Part shown: in pieces, positions 36,786 through 47,559 of the stretch
Numbering within the stretch: position 1 is the first letter of the stretch
Layout: each line of letters begins with the position of its first letter
Source of the DNA: Ascarosepion bandense
Taxonomy: Eukaryota; Mollusca; Cephalopoda; Sepiida; Sepiidae
DNA: 64,000 bases
Assembly (NCBI GenBank): GCA_037127315.1
Contig: JBBBDQ010000191.1
Coordinates: 15,795,001 to 15,859,000 of the forward strand
Direction of reading: 5' to 3'
Translations under genes and position numbers: made by a program
Notes under the pieces: model-generated
Database searches by the model: none
Told to the model about the DNA's origin: nothing
Seen by the model: only the letters and a program-made list of their open reading frames with translations

Positions 36786-39240
36786 CTTAAAGAGAAAGAT
36801 TTTATTAATTTCAAATGCCAGTTATACTGTTAGGTCAATGAATGCTGAGTATTTCTAGTATGGAGATAGCTAATCTCATCATTATCATTTTGTGCCATTA
36901 TCTTGTTGGAAGAACAAATGGTCTATCTTTAATAGCTGTGCAAAAGAGAATAAGAATAATCTTTCAATAAGCACCAATATGTTTCTTCAGTCTCATAAGT
37001 TTCTGATCATACTTGAATAGTTTATTAAAGGGAGAAAAAACATTTTTTTTTACATCTTCATTTTGTTTCACTATTTACTGATATCTTTTAGGCAATTTTG
37101 TATTTCTATCTCCATATAAAGTTTTATCTTAACAAAAAAAAAATGAAAGAAGTTCAATATGATTTTAAACTTTTTTTTTTTTTAAAGAATTGTATAAATA
37201 TTAGGTTAAAAATATCAGGTGAATATGGAAGTTGAGTAAAAACTTACAAACCAAGTTTGGCCATGTCTAATATTATCTTGATGATGGAATATTAGACTTT
37301 CTTTTAATTCTGAATGCTTTTTGATTTAATTGGGAGCAATGCTTACTGAATTAATCATTTGCTTTGAAAGGCGTTCAAAATAGCAGATTTCTTTCCAATC
37401 ACACCATATATACAATACTGCTTTCTTTAAAGAAAGCCAAACTTAGGTTTAGTTTGTGGTAGTTCAGTGGATTGTTTCATGAATATTTGCATTTTACCTT
37501 GTTGTCAAATATCCATTTTTCATTACCCTTCACATTGTTTTGAAACACATATTTGTTTTTATTACAACTTAGTATTGATTTTTATTGTTTGATTTTGATA
37601 TTTGCAGTATATCATCTTTGGTATCTTATAACCTTGATTCTTTTCAAGTAATCTATTGATTTGATTTCTGTCACCCTTGACTCTTCTCTTTTACTGTAGA
37701 GAATCATTTGCTGAGAAATTGTCATGATGAATAAATGTATTCAAAATGTCTTGATACTTTTTCATTCTGCATATGCAAGTGTAATTTTAAGTGCATTAGC
37801 TATTTACTAAGCTTAGTATGATACCAGAATAAGTAAGGTTAGAAAGATTGTATTGCACCATTCTTCCAAGTGGGGAAAGTTTCTCTGTCTTTAAAATTAG
37901 CATTGAAATTCCTTGGTTTTACTTAGATTCTAACACCCAAACATTAACCTCGGTGAGGAAATGCACGACTATTTAATTTATCAAACACCTGCACAAATGA
38001 CTACAGATGACCTGTGGGTGATATGCATAACATATGGCCTTGCATACCATTGTTTTTTTTTTTTGTTTTTTTTTGCAGGGGTAGAATCTTCTGCATGTTA
38101 TTAATTGGAATGTATGTTACCATTTTGTGTGGCTGAAATAAGAGAAGCCTTTTGGTTAGTCTTGAGAAAATTACTATTCTTCACAGAGATGTTTGCAGAT
38201 ATTCAGACACATATTTTTAATCTACTTGTTAAATGACCAGTGATACTTAGTGCTAGCACTAAGTATCACTGTATATTTATTATATTTGAAGATATGTAGT
38301 TACAATAGGAAATTTATATGCAAAAGAGTACTGAAAAGTTCCTAGCCTAACCAAGAAGTAATTTTAAAATAAATACTTGTTTGGCCATTTGATCAGAACG
38401 TGGAAGTAGTTGCTTTTCAGTGCCCGTTCAGGGAATGTAAATAAATTTTGAAAGGTTTTGAATATCTTCTTTTTTACTCTTAAGACAAAAAAATATTCTC
38501 ATCAATTTGTTTGCTTTTAAATAAATGCTTGTCTGATGAAAAGATTGCTACTATGAGAATTAAGTTTGTAAAGTAAGGTTTCATTTGTGTAAATTATTTC
38601 AGCATTTTTTAAAATCTGTTTTTGATATGCTCACAAAAATCTCAAATAAGATTGTTTTAATCTCTTTCACTGTCCATTAAGAAATCAGTTGTCAAATGCA
38701 TTGCATATCATTTAAAACTTCTTAAAGTCAGATACAAATTCCCTGTTGTCATGTTTTAATAACAATTTGTGTTGACTGCAACTGCTACCTAAAGTTTTAT
38801 GTCAAAACTCTCATTTTCTATAACATAGTTTCATTAATGATGTTTTATGTGCCAAAACTTATTAAATGTAGGCATGTATCTGTAAAAATGTTCATCAAGA
38901 AAAGTCAATTTTGATTTCATCCTCAATACCCATTTGTAATCCTTCATGTTAAAATGTTTTTCTAAACATTTCCACCACCAAGTGAACATGCTTTTCACAA
39001 AAAAAAAAATAAATAAATAAAAAAAATGTTACTTGAGTCTTATTCAACACGTACCCTGTCACATGTTCAATTCAGTTTTTTACCATGAAATAATTTTTCA
39101 TCTTCATTTCTTGTTGAACAAAGAAACAGCAGGTATTTCATTTTGTTTATTTTTTTTTCTAAAGTCTAATGTCATTAGAGATTTTTGGCTTTGGATCTTG
39201 TTTGTGCATATTCTTTCATTTATTTTTGTTTTACTTTTAG
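36786..39240. other. AT-rich sequence before the first endophilin exon
   Basis: No earlier endophilin exon was found here. A perfect 34-base palindrome at 38238-38271 is the only distinct structure. The last 20 bases form the acceptor tract of the 39241 exon. Confidence 0.5.
38238..38271. repeat. Perfect 34-base palindrome
   Basis: Arms of 17 bases (CAGTGATACTTAGTGCT and its complement) meet without spacer. It lies about 1 kb before the first recognised endophilin exon. Confidence 0.95.
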
Positions 39241-39341
39241 GTTCCGGGATTGCTGATGAAGAACTCAAGATGGCAGAAGAAAAGTTTGAAGAAACAAAGG
39301 CAATAACAGAAACTGCCATGTATAATTTACTGGAAAATGAT
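39241..39341 (+). CDS. SH3GL: Endophilin-A, internal exon (BAR domain, start of last long helix)
   Basis: This exon encodes about 34 residues, with DEELKMAEEKFEE near the start and MYNLLEND at the end. They align with the stretch of vertebrate endophilin-A that starts GKIPDEELRQ and ends NLLE.D, in the distal BAR domain. Endophilin BAR dimers bind and curve membranes during synaptic-vesicle endocytosis. The acceptor is TTTTAG before 39241 and the donor is GTGAGT at 39342. The exon is 101 bp: it opens with the last two bases of a Gly codon and closes on a complete Asp codon, so it joins the next exon in phase 0. The open frame continues upstream into intron, but that part is not endophilin-like. 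The exon supplying the first base of the Gly codon was not found in the window. Confidence 0.93.
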
Positions 39342-39989
39342 GTGAGTTTTTAAAATTTTTTTTTTAGCCTTTTTTCTTGACTGTTCTTTGACTTTGTTTA
39401 AACTACATTTTATTTTTCTTTAAAGCTTCTTTCCAGTAGCATCTTTTTTTTTTCGTAATATGATAATGTATTTATTCTTTAGTTAAAAAAAAAATACTCA
39501 CTTTTTTGACGAATAATGGCTGTAGTGTTATTGATATCATTAGAATACTTACCTGTAATTGATGACTAGAAATTAACTAAAGATGAGTGGTATTGCACCC
39601 ATATTTCCTACCCACCAGAAAACAAATTAATATGATAGTGAGTGTTTAGTAAGGCAACTCAAGTTTACAGACGGGACAATATGTGAATTGAACTTCTTGT
39701 CCACTGAAAGAACCTATGCTAACAAAATTATTCAATATGGCATTTTCTGAATTAAAATTGTTTTGTTTTCCAACAATAACTGTCACTAAAAAAAGTATTT
39801 TAAGAAGACTATGATAAACTTATCAATTCGACAATAACATTCATTTAAACTTAAAGAATACAATATTTATAAACAAAAGTTGTTTCTAGCAAGGGTATAA
39901 CATGAGAAAAATATCTGAATACAAGCAAACCTGCAGCAAAATTCATTTTTGTAGCAATGCAGTTTATTTAAAAAGTCTACTATAGTATT

Positions 39990-40520
39990 TGAAAAATATG
40001 GTACTATGTTGGATCCCTAGCCACACTGAAATAAAAAGGTAACTCTAAAGCAGACCTGGCAGTCAAATCAGCTTTGGACATGGATTTGGATAAAGGGATA
40101 AAAATCCCATATGTAGACTTTAAGGAGGAAATAATTAAATATATTTAAAAAATGGCAGGAGTACACGGATGATTATCCACATAAACTCAATGCAATCCAG
40201 CCTAAGCTCGGAGTAAGTTATACGTCTTATGAGAAGTTTTGAAAAGCGGAGGTCGTAATAGCTCACTTGCACATCGGCCGTATGAGAATGACACATTCTT
40301 GCTTATTTACTAATGAAATTCAACCGGTGTGCCAAGCATATAAACAAGTATTATCGATTAAACATATTTTGACAGTGTCCAGAACTAACTATCTCTAAGC
40401 AACAATTTTATAATTCCGATAACATGCTTGATCTGTTCGAAAATGTAAATATGAATAACATATTATCATATCTAAAAAACAAATGATTTAAAAAAAGTTT
40501 TGAATATTTTGATCAGAAAT
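39990..40520 (+). mobile_element. LINE fragment with RNase H domain
   Basis: A + strand frame gives WIPSHTEIKGNSKADLAVKS, the RNase H signature (W.PSH.GI.GNE.AD) of I-, R1- or Jockey-related LINEs, with the active-site His and Asp visible. Downstream, IPYVDFKEEI and, in other frames, SSLAHRPYENDTFLL and SVKHI-like pieces match the tail of such ORF2 proteins, which ends in a Cys/His motif. Stops and shifts occur. It sits in the endophilin intron in sense orientation. Confidence 0.7.
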
Positions 40521-40719
40521 GTATTGCATTGCTGTCATTCACACGTATTAACATTAGCATTGTATACACACACTTAATTCGTCTATAGTTAAAATGTGCT
40601 TGACACGCATTATTTTTGTTTACATATACTTACTTTCATAATAAACATCTTAAATAGCTTGTGTTCATGTGGGACACTAATTGAAAGGCGCTAGTAAACT
40701 GAAGAACAACTAGAAAGCA

Positions 40720-41230
40720 TAAAAACACTAATAATTTTCAATAAACTAAAGATATATCAATGACCAGATGAAGGAAAACAGGAGGAAAGGTAAAATAAAG
40801 GGACCATCTAGTTTTGGTCAAGGCTGAGATGAGGAAGGACCCTCCAAGAAGAGAAATAGAGGAATTCAACATTCCTGGCTGCAAAATTTGATCAATTGAT
40901 AAAAACTAATTTTTAATATACTGATGACCTGACAAAGGAAAATAGGGAAGAAAATGATAATTAAAGATTTGGAAACAAAGGGGCCATCTGGTTTCGATAA
41001 GTGATGACATATTCTAAGGATCTCCTAGAAAGAACATAATATTTTTATGACCATTGAATGTGAATCAGTTGGCAGAGTTAATATTAATATTTTTGCAGCC
41101 AGTGAAAGCGAGCGGCTGGCTTAGATAATATTTTTTATGACCATTGAATAGGAGTGAAATTCAATTGATTGATAAAGACTAACTTTTAAGATCAGACTAG
41201 CTTATAAACAAAAATAGGAAAGAATACTAA
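40720..41230 (+). repeat. Imperfect tandem repeat, about three units of roughly 220 bases
   Basis: Units begin near 40735, 40905 and 41170 with similar ATAAA.ACTAA..TTT sequence, followed by GACCAGATGAAGGAAAACAGG or GACCTGACAAAGGAAAATAGG. The first two go on to GGGACCATCTAGTTTTGG and GGGGCCATCTGGTTTCG. Confidence 0.6.
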
Positions 41231-41389
41231 TTAAATTTTATGTCTGCCAAAATGCGATAAAATGTCTCAAGTCATGTCCCCTTTTTGTTACTTGTTGGCA
41301 AAGAGTCGAAATGATAAATCCCCAGGTGTGGAATGACCACACACAAAAACACAATAAGAGTTTGAGCAATAATTAAAATTGGCTGTTTG

Positions 41390-42320
41390 AACTAGACCAT
41401 GCCTCTTGAGCGGTGATGATGAGAGGCACTCACATAAAGTAGGAGGAAGTTGGGTTTGGTCAGATGAACAGAGAGGATAAGGTCCAGGTGGGATTTTCGG
41501 AAAGTTAGAGATATGTTCCACGCTCCTCAGGCAGTGATAGTGAGAGGCACTCACACAAAGCAGGAGGAGATGGGTTTGATCAGGTGAACAAAAGGAGATA
41601 GCACAGGTAGAATACCAAGAAGAGAGGAGATACTTCCTCATATTTGAACATTTGCAAGGAGAGCCTTGACTGGTTGTTTAGTGGGAAATGCTGGCATTCC
41701 TAGAGCACATCATGTCCTACTCTAGTCTTTGCACAGTGGTCTATAAAAAGAAGAGAATGCCAAGCAGTGTAAGTTTGGCTGGCCACAGAGAGATATAGTT
41801 TGGTTAGCCACCGAGAGAGAGGTGATTTGGCTGACCAGAGAGACGATGACAAAGTGCAGAAATGTACAGATAGGCATTTGATGGCAGACATGAGGAGAGC
41901 AGAATGGAGATGCACAGTGGAGACATGACAGAAAAAGTGATTTGATAGCAGATGTAAGAGAATGCAGTCAAGACAGAGGCAGATCAGAGAAGAGAGATGA
42001 GACCACTACTTCACTTGATCTTATGTAATTTGCTGCCCTGAAGAAAAATCTCTGACTTAAAGCCTTGTTTCAGAAGTCTCTTTCAAAAACCAAGACAACA
42101 AATAATTGGAAAGAATTGATGGTTATTGCATGGAGATTATAAGACTGCTCGAGCTTTCAATAACTGTACTAACAACTTTGTATCCAGGAATTGTTTATAA
42201 ATACTTTTCTTTCATCCAAGTTATTTTTTCATGTGACTTTACTCTGACCAAACCAAACCAAATCATTGATTCCAGTTGACCAAGCCAAACTTTCAATCAA
42301 TCAACCCAATGTAGGGTGTG
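41390..42320 (+). mobile_element. Possible solo LTR with internal repeats
   Basis: Two related units (GATGAGAGGCACTCAC at about 41417 and GTGAGAGGCACTCACA at about 41539) are followed by CTATAAAAAGAAGAG at 41741, a good TATA box. A GA-rich leader and AT-rich stretch end near TGTAGGGTGTGACA. U3-like repeats before a TATA and absence of coding sequence fit a solo LTR, but neither end was proven and no target duplication was identified. Confidence 0.35.
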
Positions 42321-42608
42321 ACAAGACTTTAGCTGAAGCGATCAACTCCATGACCAGCCAAGAGGACCGGGCTTGAGTACTGGCTGGCTTTCAGGTAGAT
42401 GCCATGTGTAGAAAGTTCTTTTGTTAGTTAATGGAGAAATTACCTTTGAGTGGGAAATAATTCAAATGCAGGATAGAGAAAACAAAGAATTCAAAACCAA
42501 AATAAGTTTGGTAACCCCTCAGCAAAGGTGACAAGATTTTACGTACTGTATACCAGCAAGCAGATTAAACAAGATGTTTGACATGCAATGGTTTAAATAC
42601 TGAACTTC

Positions 42609-42920
42609 AGTAAGTCAGTTAAGTGCCATATGGAATACACGCTTTGGGTGATAATGTCTTGAAAGAGACATGACTGACTAGGCAGAAGATTATCCCGCAG
42701 TAGGTTGCCATTGCTTTCTGTGGTAGACTGGTTGCCAGCCAAGGCTATAGAACCCAATCTGTTCTGTTATTTAACCCATAACTGAAGGGAAGAGACAGAT
42801 TATTACCTTTCCCAAGGGTATTTGTGCCTAAGTAAATGCAAGGAATTCAACTGGAATTCGAACTTGGCTCCACCAATTTGTTGTTCCGTGTTGGTATCTA
42901 CTGCACCACAATGCACATAC
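42609..42920 (-). repeat. tRNA-derived SINE, reverse copy
   Basis: This is a full-length reverse copy of the 10886 family, from AGTCAGTTAAGTGCC to the tRNA-like head ending CACCACAATGCACATAC. The B box region reads GGAATTCGAACTTGGC on this strand. Confidence 0.8.
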
Positions 42921-43913
42921 AGCTTTTAATTACTGGTTGCAAAAGAAGTGAGTTCATTTATATTGTTGTGGGCTTCAGCACTTTTGATGAGATTTTTATG
43001 CTTCTGGTACATTTGACCCTCACACAATTGTTGGTGGACTCATGTGTGTTCAAAGGGAAAAAAAGACATAGAATTTTAACAAATATATTCACAGAATATT
43101 TTACAAAATAAAAAATTAAATTAAAGGTGAAGAGTTTAAAGCAGCCTCCAGTGTCTGTAGTTGAGGTGCTTACACTTTTGTCAGAGCGAAAAGAATGTTT
43201 CTTACTATGAAAAAAGAGATGGTTTCTTTCTTTCAAATCTCGTACTGCCTGTAGTAAATCACAATATCGTCACTTACAAAGAACACTAATCCAACAATGT
43301 ATTATACTTGTCTTTAACTAGAGTGACCATCTATAGTTGAAGACACAATATCCATATTGCATTTGATACTATCTCTACAAGTTTGAACCAGAATGACACA
43401 AGTACTCCAGATCACTAGTACTCCAGAGATTGTCCACTAACTTCTACTACTCACTTTTATTTACCTATCTTCTTTTCTTTGTTTATATTTTCACAGTAAA
43501 ATTTTTTTTTGTTTACTTTGTTTAGTCTGACTAATTTTCCCCATTTTTATCTCATCTTATTCTTTTTAGTACTTATCAATGATTGTTAATCTTGTTTCCA
43601 ATGAGTCTACCCTGTCTAGAGATTGAACTCACAATTAGCATGCCCCCATATTTGTGAACCAACACTTTTATTTTTTACTTATTGTCTAAAGGACAAGACA
43701 AGATTTTACGAAACTTAGATTTCATGTTGTTTATTCTATCAACATTTTTTTAAAAGTATTTAATAAGATTTGGTCTCAGCTCGTTGTAAAGTATTTCAGA
43801 AATCCTTTTTAATATTAGGCCTTGTGAGGTCACTTTAGATAATAATTTCTTGATGCAGATCAAGAGGGTTATAAGCTTGTTTAGGAAATGCCCATTTAGG
43901 CAGACAGTTGGGT

Positions 43914-44000
43914 TCATTATGTTCATTTTTATACAAATACCCTTCGAAAAGTTATGAATCCACCTCCTCCAACTACCTATGGGTTAAATAGTAGGATTTG
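43914..44000 (+). repeat. SINE fragment
   Basis: ACAAATACCCTTCGAAAAG and ACCTATGGGTTAAATAG match the middle of the 10886 SINE family. Head and tail are missing. Confidence 0.5.
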
Positions 44001-44799
44001 TATCTGGAAAAATCATTGATATTTTCAAAAAATTGTTTATGCAATATTTACTTGCAAAACAAAAAAATATTCTTAAAATCTACACTGTTTCAGATTTTCA
44101 ACCTCACATATATTATGCAAAGATTGATAAATTTAAAAACAAAACTAATCAGTTGATTATGTATTGACTATTGCAACTACCACCATCAGTAGGAGTAATA
44201 CATGACTTGTGCCACTTAAAATCATACATTGAGTATTTTGGAAGCTCTATCTGTAATGTTCCGTTTGTCTAGAAACATTTTTTAGATATATTTAAAAGGT
44301 CTTTGAAAAATTAATCTGCCGTGGTTTATATTCAGATTAAAACCTCTCATTCTCATTTAAATGTTTTGATGGCATGAAGTCAAAATAAACTTAATGTTTA
44401 TATTTTATCTTTTTAGCCTTACCTTTTAGAAGTTGTGTGACTGCCATTGTAAATAGATGGCTTCTTTTATATGTTTACAGATGTTTTGTATAAACAAAAG
44501 ATGCAGACAAGTCCAGTTACCAAAAATCAAACATAAAAGACTCTGAAAATAGAAAATCTTTGCCGAGACGTTTGAACTTTGGAAAACTTGTTTGAATTTT
44601 ATTGCTTGTATTTGTATAATTGTTGTCACCATTTTGTATTATTATTATTAGCTGTTATTTTGTCCTATATCTTGACTAGGAATTGCTGTCCTGGCCACTG
44701 GAGTGCTTTTTATATTGGAAAATAAACTGATTTTTGTTACTTTTCATCTTATGAATATTATTAATTGTAGGATCTATTTCTCTCTTTTTCATCTTACAG

Positions 44800-44903
44800 G
44801 TTGAGCAGATTACCCAGTTACAAGCTTTCGTTGAGGCTATTACCAATTACCATCGGGAATCTACAACTATTCTGGAACATCTTTGTGAAACTCTAGAATA
44901 CAA
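44800..44903 (+). CDS. SH3GL: Endophilin-A, internal exon (end of BAR domain)
   Basis: The exon encodes 34 complete codons plus two bases. It starts VEQITQLQAFVEA and includes NYHRESTTILEHL, matching the end of the third BAR helix in endophilin-A (VEQVSQL..LV.A...YH.Q...IL..L). The acceptor is ATCTTACAG ending at 44799. The donor is GTATAT at 44904, weaker than the consensus. The exon ends on AA of a Lys codon completed by the G that opens the next exon. The segment lies between introns of about 5.5 kb and 7.6 kb, both packed with transposon debris. Identification is firm because phase, order and residue spacing all agree with the neighbouring exons. Confidence 0.93.
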
Positions 44904-45354
44904 GTATATTATTCCTTTATTCTCTCTGAGTTTGTTTTTTGTTTTGTTTTTTTGTTGTTGTCAGCAGATATGACCTCAAATATATTATGCCATTTGAGCT
45001 TGAAAAAGTGTCTGTTTGTTTAGATTGTTCATCTTTTTTTTTAAGCACATAATGGATTTGTGCTTTCTTACTCTTTGATTCTTGTTATTTTCAAAGATGC
45101 TTTTATAACAATTTCATTCCTGTGTGAATGTCTCATATAGTTATAGTCTGTTTTAATTAGAGGACAACATTGATATGCCATTTTTGATCTCCTTTTATAA
45201 AATATACTTCATGCATCAGCTGTAGATTTGTCTGAATGAAAGAAATACAATATTTCCCTGCCAGGTAGCATTCATTAGTATATAGCACTTTTATATCAAG
45301 GAATATTAAAGGTGTGTGGGGATAATAATGTTCTATTGATTTTTTGTTTTAATC

Positions 45355-45520
45355 ATATCACCCTGAGCAAGGCGGTAACGCCACTGATGTGCAGGGGGCT
45401 ACATAGGAGTGAAGAGATTGGAAAAAAGAAAACCAGAAACCGCATCCTAAACAGGGAACAAGGGATGAGCCTCTTCACCTGTTCAATAGACGAGGGTGGA
45501 GTGTGAACTGGGCGATAGTT
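45355..45520. other. GC-richer block of unknown nature
   Basis: The block from CACCCTGAGCAAGGCGG to GTGTGAACTGGGCGATAG stands out against AT-rich intron and is open on both strands for about 60 codons (45312-45506 on +). I recognise no protein, and borders do not look like splice sites. It is probably a repeat of an unknown family. Confidence 0.4.
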
Positions 45521-45932
45521 TAGTCTATTCTTCAATACTTATATATCATTTTATGTTTTAACATTATTTTGATTTATAATCAGACTTCATCTTGGGGTCA
45601 ATGGAAGGAGTGTTTAGTGTGTCAAACAAGAAGGTTTCGGTATTAGTTCAAGACCAGTAACTTTTATCATTTTGGAAGACTTTTTAAGTTTTATGTAGGA
45701 TAAAGTAAGAAGCCTCTGGTTTTATTTGCTTTTAGTTGACATCCAGAATGAGAAATTTCATTATGTTGTCAGAAATATTGTTCTATTTTATTTTATACAT
45801 GCAATCATCAGCATCAGGTCATAATTCCTGTTATTTTCTTTTAGTTTTGGTGCTCACTGATTACTGAGTACAATCATGGTAATCATACTTTTCATTTCTA
45901 TTGAAAATATTAGGTTGAGTCATAAGTGTGAT

Positions 45933-45990
45933 GCCCGAGTATAAATAGAATTCGCTCGGTTGATTGAGGAACTCTTCAGTAGACAGCAAA
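45933..45990 (+). repeat. Left short LTR of Mag-like element
   Basis: Fifty-eight bases from GCCCGAGTATAAATAG to TTCAGTAGACAGCAAA. It matches the right copy at 52 positions. Its outer edge may extend to a TG at 45927 or 45929. Confidence 0.75.
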
Positions 45991-46291
45991 CCTGGCAATG
46001 AGGATGAGATAATTTGACAGGCTTCGAATGAATGAAACATTACCCCCTCAACAACACGAGTAAAACCTCGAATTAACGAAATATTACCCTCTCAACGGGG
46101 GGAAAAAAGGGAAAATTATATATATATATATATATATATACTCAAATTCGACAACAACACAAGTAAAACTTTGAAGTAACAACAATGCGAGTAAAACTTC
46201 AAACTTCGAATTGACAGCAAAAAAGAAAAAAGTACTCGTATTCAACAACACGAGTAACAAGCTTCGAAAATAACAAATTATTTTGAAAGAA

Positions 46292-47067
46292 ATGGCTCTC
46301 TCTATGCCAACAATAGAGCCCCTTATATTGGGAAGACTCCAACCAGGAGTAAGCATGGAGAGAATGGAGTGAACATATCGAAGACGCATTTACAGCGTTT
46401 GATATAACAGATGATAAACAACAACTATCACTCTTTCGATTTTACAGGGGAAAGAAACTGAAAGATATCCTCAAAGCCTTAACACTAGAGATATCACCAG
46501 ATCAAGGAGAGCCTACATATAAAACAACAAAAATAGCACTGGACGAATATTTCATCCAGAAAACAAATAGTCTTTGAAAGACATAAATTCAGGATGCTTA
46601 GTCAAGAAATTTGGGAGTCAACACACGACTGTCACCCGTCTACACATACAAGGAGCAAAATGCAACTTTGGCGAATACAGCCTGGACAAGGCTATAGTGG
46701 ACCAATTAATAGAAAAATGCTCGTCAAACAAATTACGCCAAGCGTATTTGAAAGAAACTGATTTAACAGTAGAGGAAAAACTTCAAAGAACATTCATATC
46801 TGAATCCACTGAAACACAAGCTAAACAAATAGAAGAGAATGAAAGAGAGCACACAGATATCTGAAAAATTACAACCAATTACAAGCAACAACAGCAACGA
46901 GATAACAGTGGGTATAGGAAATTATTCAGGGACAACAACCCATTAAAACCAGTTATAAAATGCTACGGGTGTGATGGCTCCGACCACACACATGGTCAAG
47001 CAAAATGCTCTGCATTTGGGAAAAAATGTAATTACTGTGGAGTAATAAATCACTTTGAAAAAACATG
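46292..47067 (+). pseudogene. gag remnant with zinc knuckles (Mag-like element)
   Basis: An ATG at 46292 opens a gag-like frame that breaks at a stop near 46372 and continues in another frame with EHIEDAFTAFDI, FRFYRGKKLKD and LDEYFIQKT. A further shift leads to RLHIQGAKCNFGEYS and VDQLIEKCSSNKLRQAYLK, which match the gag C-terminal domain of Mag-like elements (KC.FG...D..I.DQ.I.....KLR...L). At 46961-47067 there are two zinc knuckles; the second, CNYCGVINHFEKTC, fits CX2CX4HX4C exactly. Gag would form the particle and bind RNA. At least two frameshifts and a stop break it. Confidence 0.7.
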
Positions 47068-47137
47068 CTTAAAAAAAAGGAATAGAGGTAAAGGGAAAAC
47101 GAAGAGATCAGACGGACACAATTACGTCCAAACAGTA

Positions 47138-47467
47138 TTGATGAATCCAAATAATTCAGAGAGTCAGGTATTTGTTTTTCAGGTGAAACCTATTCATTCA
47201 GCAGATAGTGAAATTGTCCATATTGATGGCATACCAGTTGAAATATTAATAGATTCTGGAGCAGACATCAACCTTATCGATGGCAAATCGTTTAAAGAAA
47301 TTCTTAAAGTACGGCCAAACTTAACATTAAAAGAAACAAATTCTAAACCAAAATCCTATGGGAATATTCCAATACCATTAAGAAGAGAATTTTTCGCAAC
47401 GCTGACGAATGGTGCCAGAAGAAAAAGCCCAGAAAGTATTCATTACAAAGGCATATCAAGGTGGTAA
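47138..47467 (+). pseudogene. Aspartic protease remnant (Mag-like element)
   Basis: An open stretch of 109 codons contains VEILIDSGADINLID near 47240-47290. This is the DSGA active-site loop of a retroelement aspartic protease with the usual hydrophobic residues around it. In this family the protease releases the mature polyprotein parts. The frame ends at a stop before the RT. Confidence 0.7.
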
Positions 47468-47559
47468 AATATTAAGTGGGCCAGCATTGAACTAGGGTTT
47501 ACCACCACCCCCACAGGTGAAATCGATTACGACAAAAAGTATCCCAAAATCAACAAAAG

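Larger units (their letters stand above)
39342..44799 (+). other. Endophilin intron, about 5.5 kb
   Basis: The intron runs between the two BAR exons, with GTGAGT at the donor and TTACAG at the acceptor. It holds a LINE RNase H tail, a block of imperfect tandem repeats that looks like an LTR, one full-length and one fragmentary SINE. Between 43000 and 43900 and between 44000 and 44790 I see only AT-rich unique sequence. Confidence 0.85.

Noticed and set aside
41288..41915. Two minus-strand frames of 117 and 71 residues, Cys- and Ser-rich
   Set aside because: They run antisense across the internal repeats of an LTR-like block and repeat with those units. No protein family was recognised.
45598..45660. 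tRNA gene candidate with a B-box-like TTAGTTCAAGACC
   Set aside because: The arms do not pair into a cloverleaf, and it is more likely a faint SINE relic or chance.
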